From CAZNXJ01 sp964577115 (GTDB lineage: Bacteria; Planctomycetota; Planctomycetia; Pirellulales; Pirellulaceae): a DNA stretch of 64,000 bases. This document shows positions 63,946 to 64,000 of this stretch, piece by piece. The stretch lies in NCBI GenBank assembly GCA_964577115.1, contig CAZNXJ010000021.1, positions 28,234-92,233 on the forward strand. Direction: 5' to 3'. The notes beneath the pieces are model-generated. The model was not told the DNA's origin. It was given only the letters and a program-made list of their open reading frames with translations, and ran no database searches. The translations under genes were made by a program, and so were the position numbers. Numbering within the stretch: position 1 is the stretch's first letter; each line of letters starts with the position of its first letter.

Positions 63946-64000
63946 CGCGGTTCGCGGTTCGAAGGGGCGACGCGATGGCCGCCGCGTTGCGGCAGGCCGG
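63946..64000 (-). repeat. Structured dispersed repeat, copy D (inverted, cut by the window end)
   Basis: Same sequence as the 3' part of copy C (TTCGCGGTTCGAAGGGGCG to GCAGGCCGG) and lacks the hairpin core in the visible part. Confidence 0.8.

Larger units (their letters stand above)
62962..64000. other. 1-kb non-coding region filled by repeats and hairpins
   Basis: No credible gene. Open frames on both strands come from the repeats and read as Arg/Pro/Gly-rich nonsense. It holds repeat copies at 63045-63216 and 63225-63370 (one orientation), 63715-63883 and 63946-64000 (the other), and hairpins at 63507-63545 and 63611-63656. Confidence 0.8.

Overview
The window looks like a draft or metagenome-derived contig of a GC-rich member of Planctomycetota, most likely of the Pirellulales type. 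This is an inference from gene content. The main pointers are a formylmethanofuran:H4MPT formyltransferase in a bacterium, very large PQQ-type beta-propeller proteins, an ExbD protein with a zinc ribbon, an N-terminal domain of the kind found on planctomycete protein kinases, an NPCBM-domain protein, a MoxR-DUF58-VWA operon, and secreted Cys-rich and low-complexity proteins. A run of exactly 100 N (14360-14459) is a scaffold gap inside a tandem repeat.

Layout. 1-2057: the 3' part of a PutA-like P5C dehydrogenase. 2229-4153: a small hypothetical protein and a secreted alpha/alpha-toroid plus HEAT protein. 4358-10096 (minus strand): a surface-polysaccharide cluster with two GT-B glycosyltransferases, a flippase, a sulfotransferase and a DegT aminotransferase. 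10249-12251 (minus): a small membrane protein and two C1-metabolism genes, Ftr and 5-formyl-THF cyclo-ligase. 12532-14833 (minus): a secreted transglutaminase-elicitor-like enzyme next to a secreted Cys-rich protein with Gln-Gln-Lys repeats. This pair is the most suggestive in the window, because one gene could encode a cross-linking enzyme and the other its substrate. 15934-19387 (plus): an aldehyde dehydrogenase overlapping a RegB-like redox sensor kinase, followed by a RegA-like regulator. 19456-20121 (minus): a LuxR-type regulator with a degenerate receiver.

20293-31221 (minus) reads as one envelope operon behind a good sigma70 promoter (TTGACA-N17-TAGGAT). It encodes a single-pass TonB-position protein, ExbB, two ExbD, a membrane-anchored propeller, a peptide-binding-protein homologue with no ABC partners, and a secreted protein of unknown function. 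31716-33600 holds a hemerythrin, tRNA-Phe with its promoter, and a broken vgrG. 33614-36735 (minus) is a putative catabolic set of creatininase-family, M14 deacylase and enolase-superfamily genes. 36960-37304 (minus) is an HU gene with clear promoter, RBS and terminator.

37835-61531 (plus) is a run of twelve envelope genes. It opens with a giant twin-propeller protein, then MoxR, DUF58, BatA-like, a membrane VWA protein, a DUF4175-like protein, two secreted coiled-coil/low-complexity proteins, an NPCBM protein, and three HtrA-like proteins. Only the first HtrA-like protein keeps its catalytic triad. From MoxR on, the genes mostly overlap or nearly abut. A small membrane protein and a sugar-phosphate isomerase-like protein follow. 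The last 1 kb is non-coding and filled with copies, in both orientations, of a structured repeat of about 170 bp plus two large hairpins.
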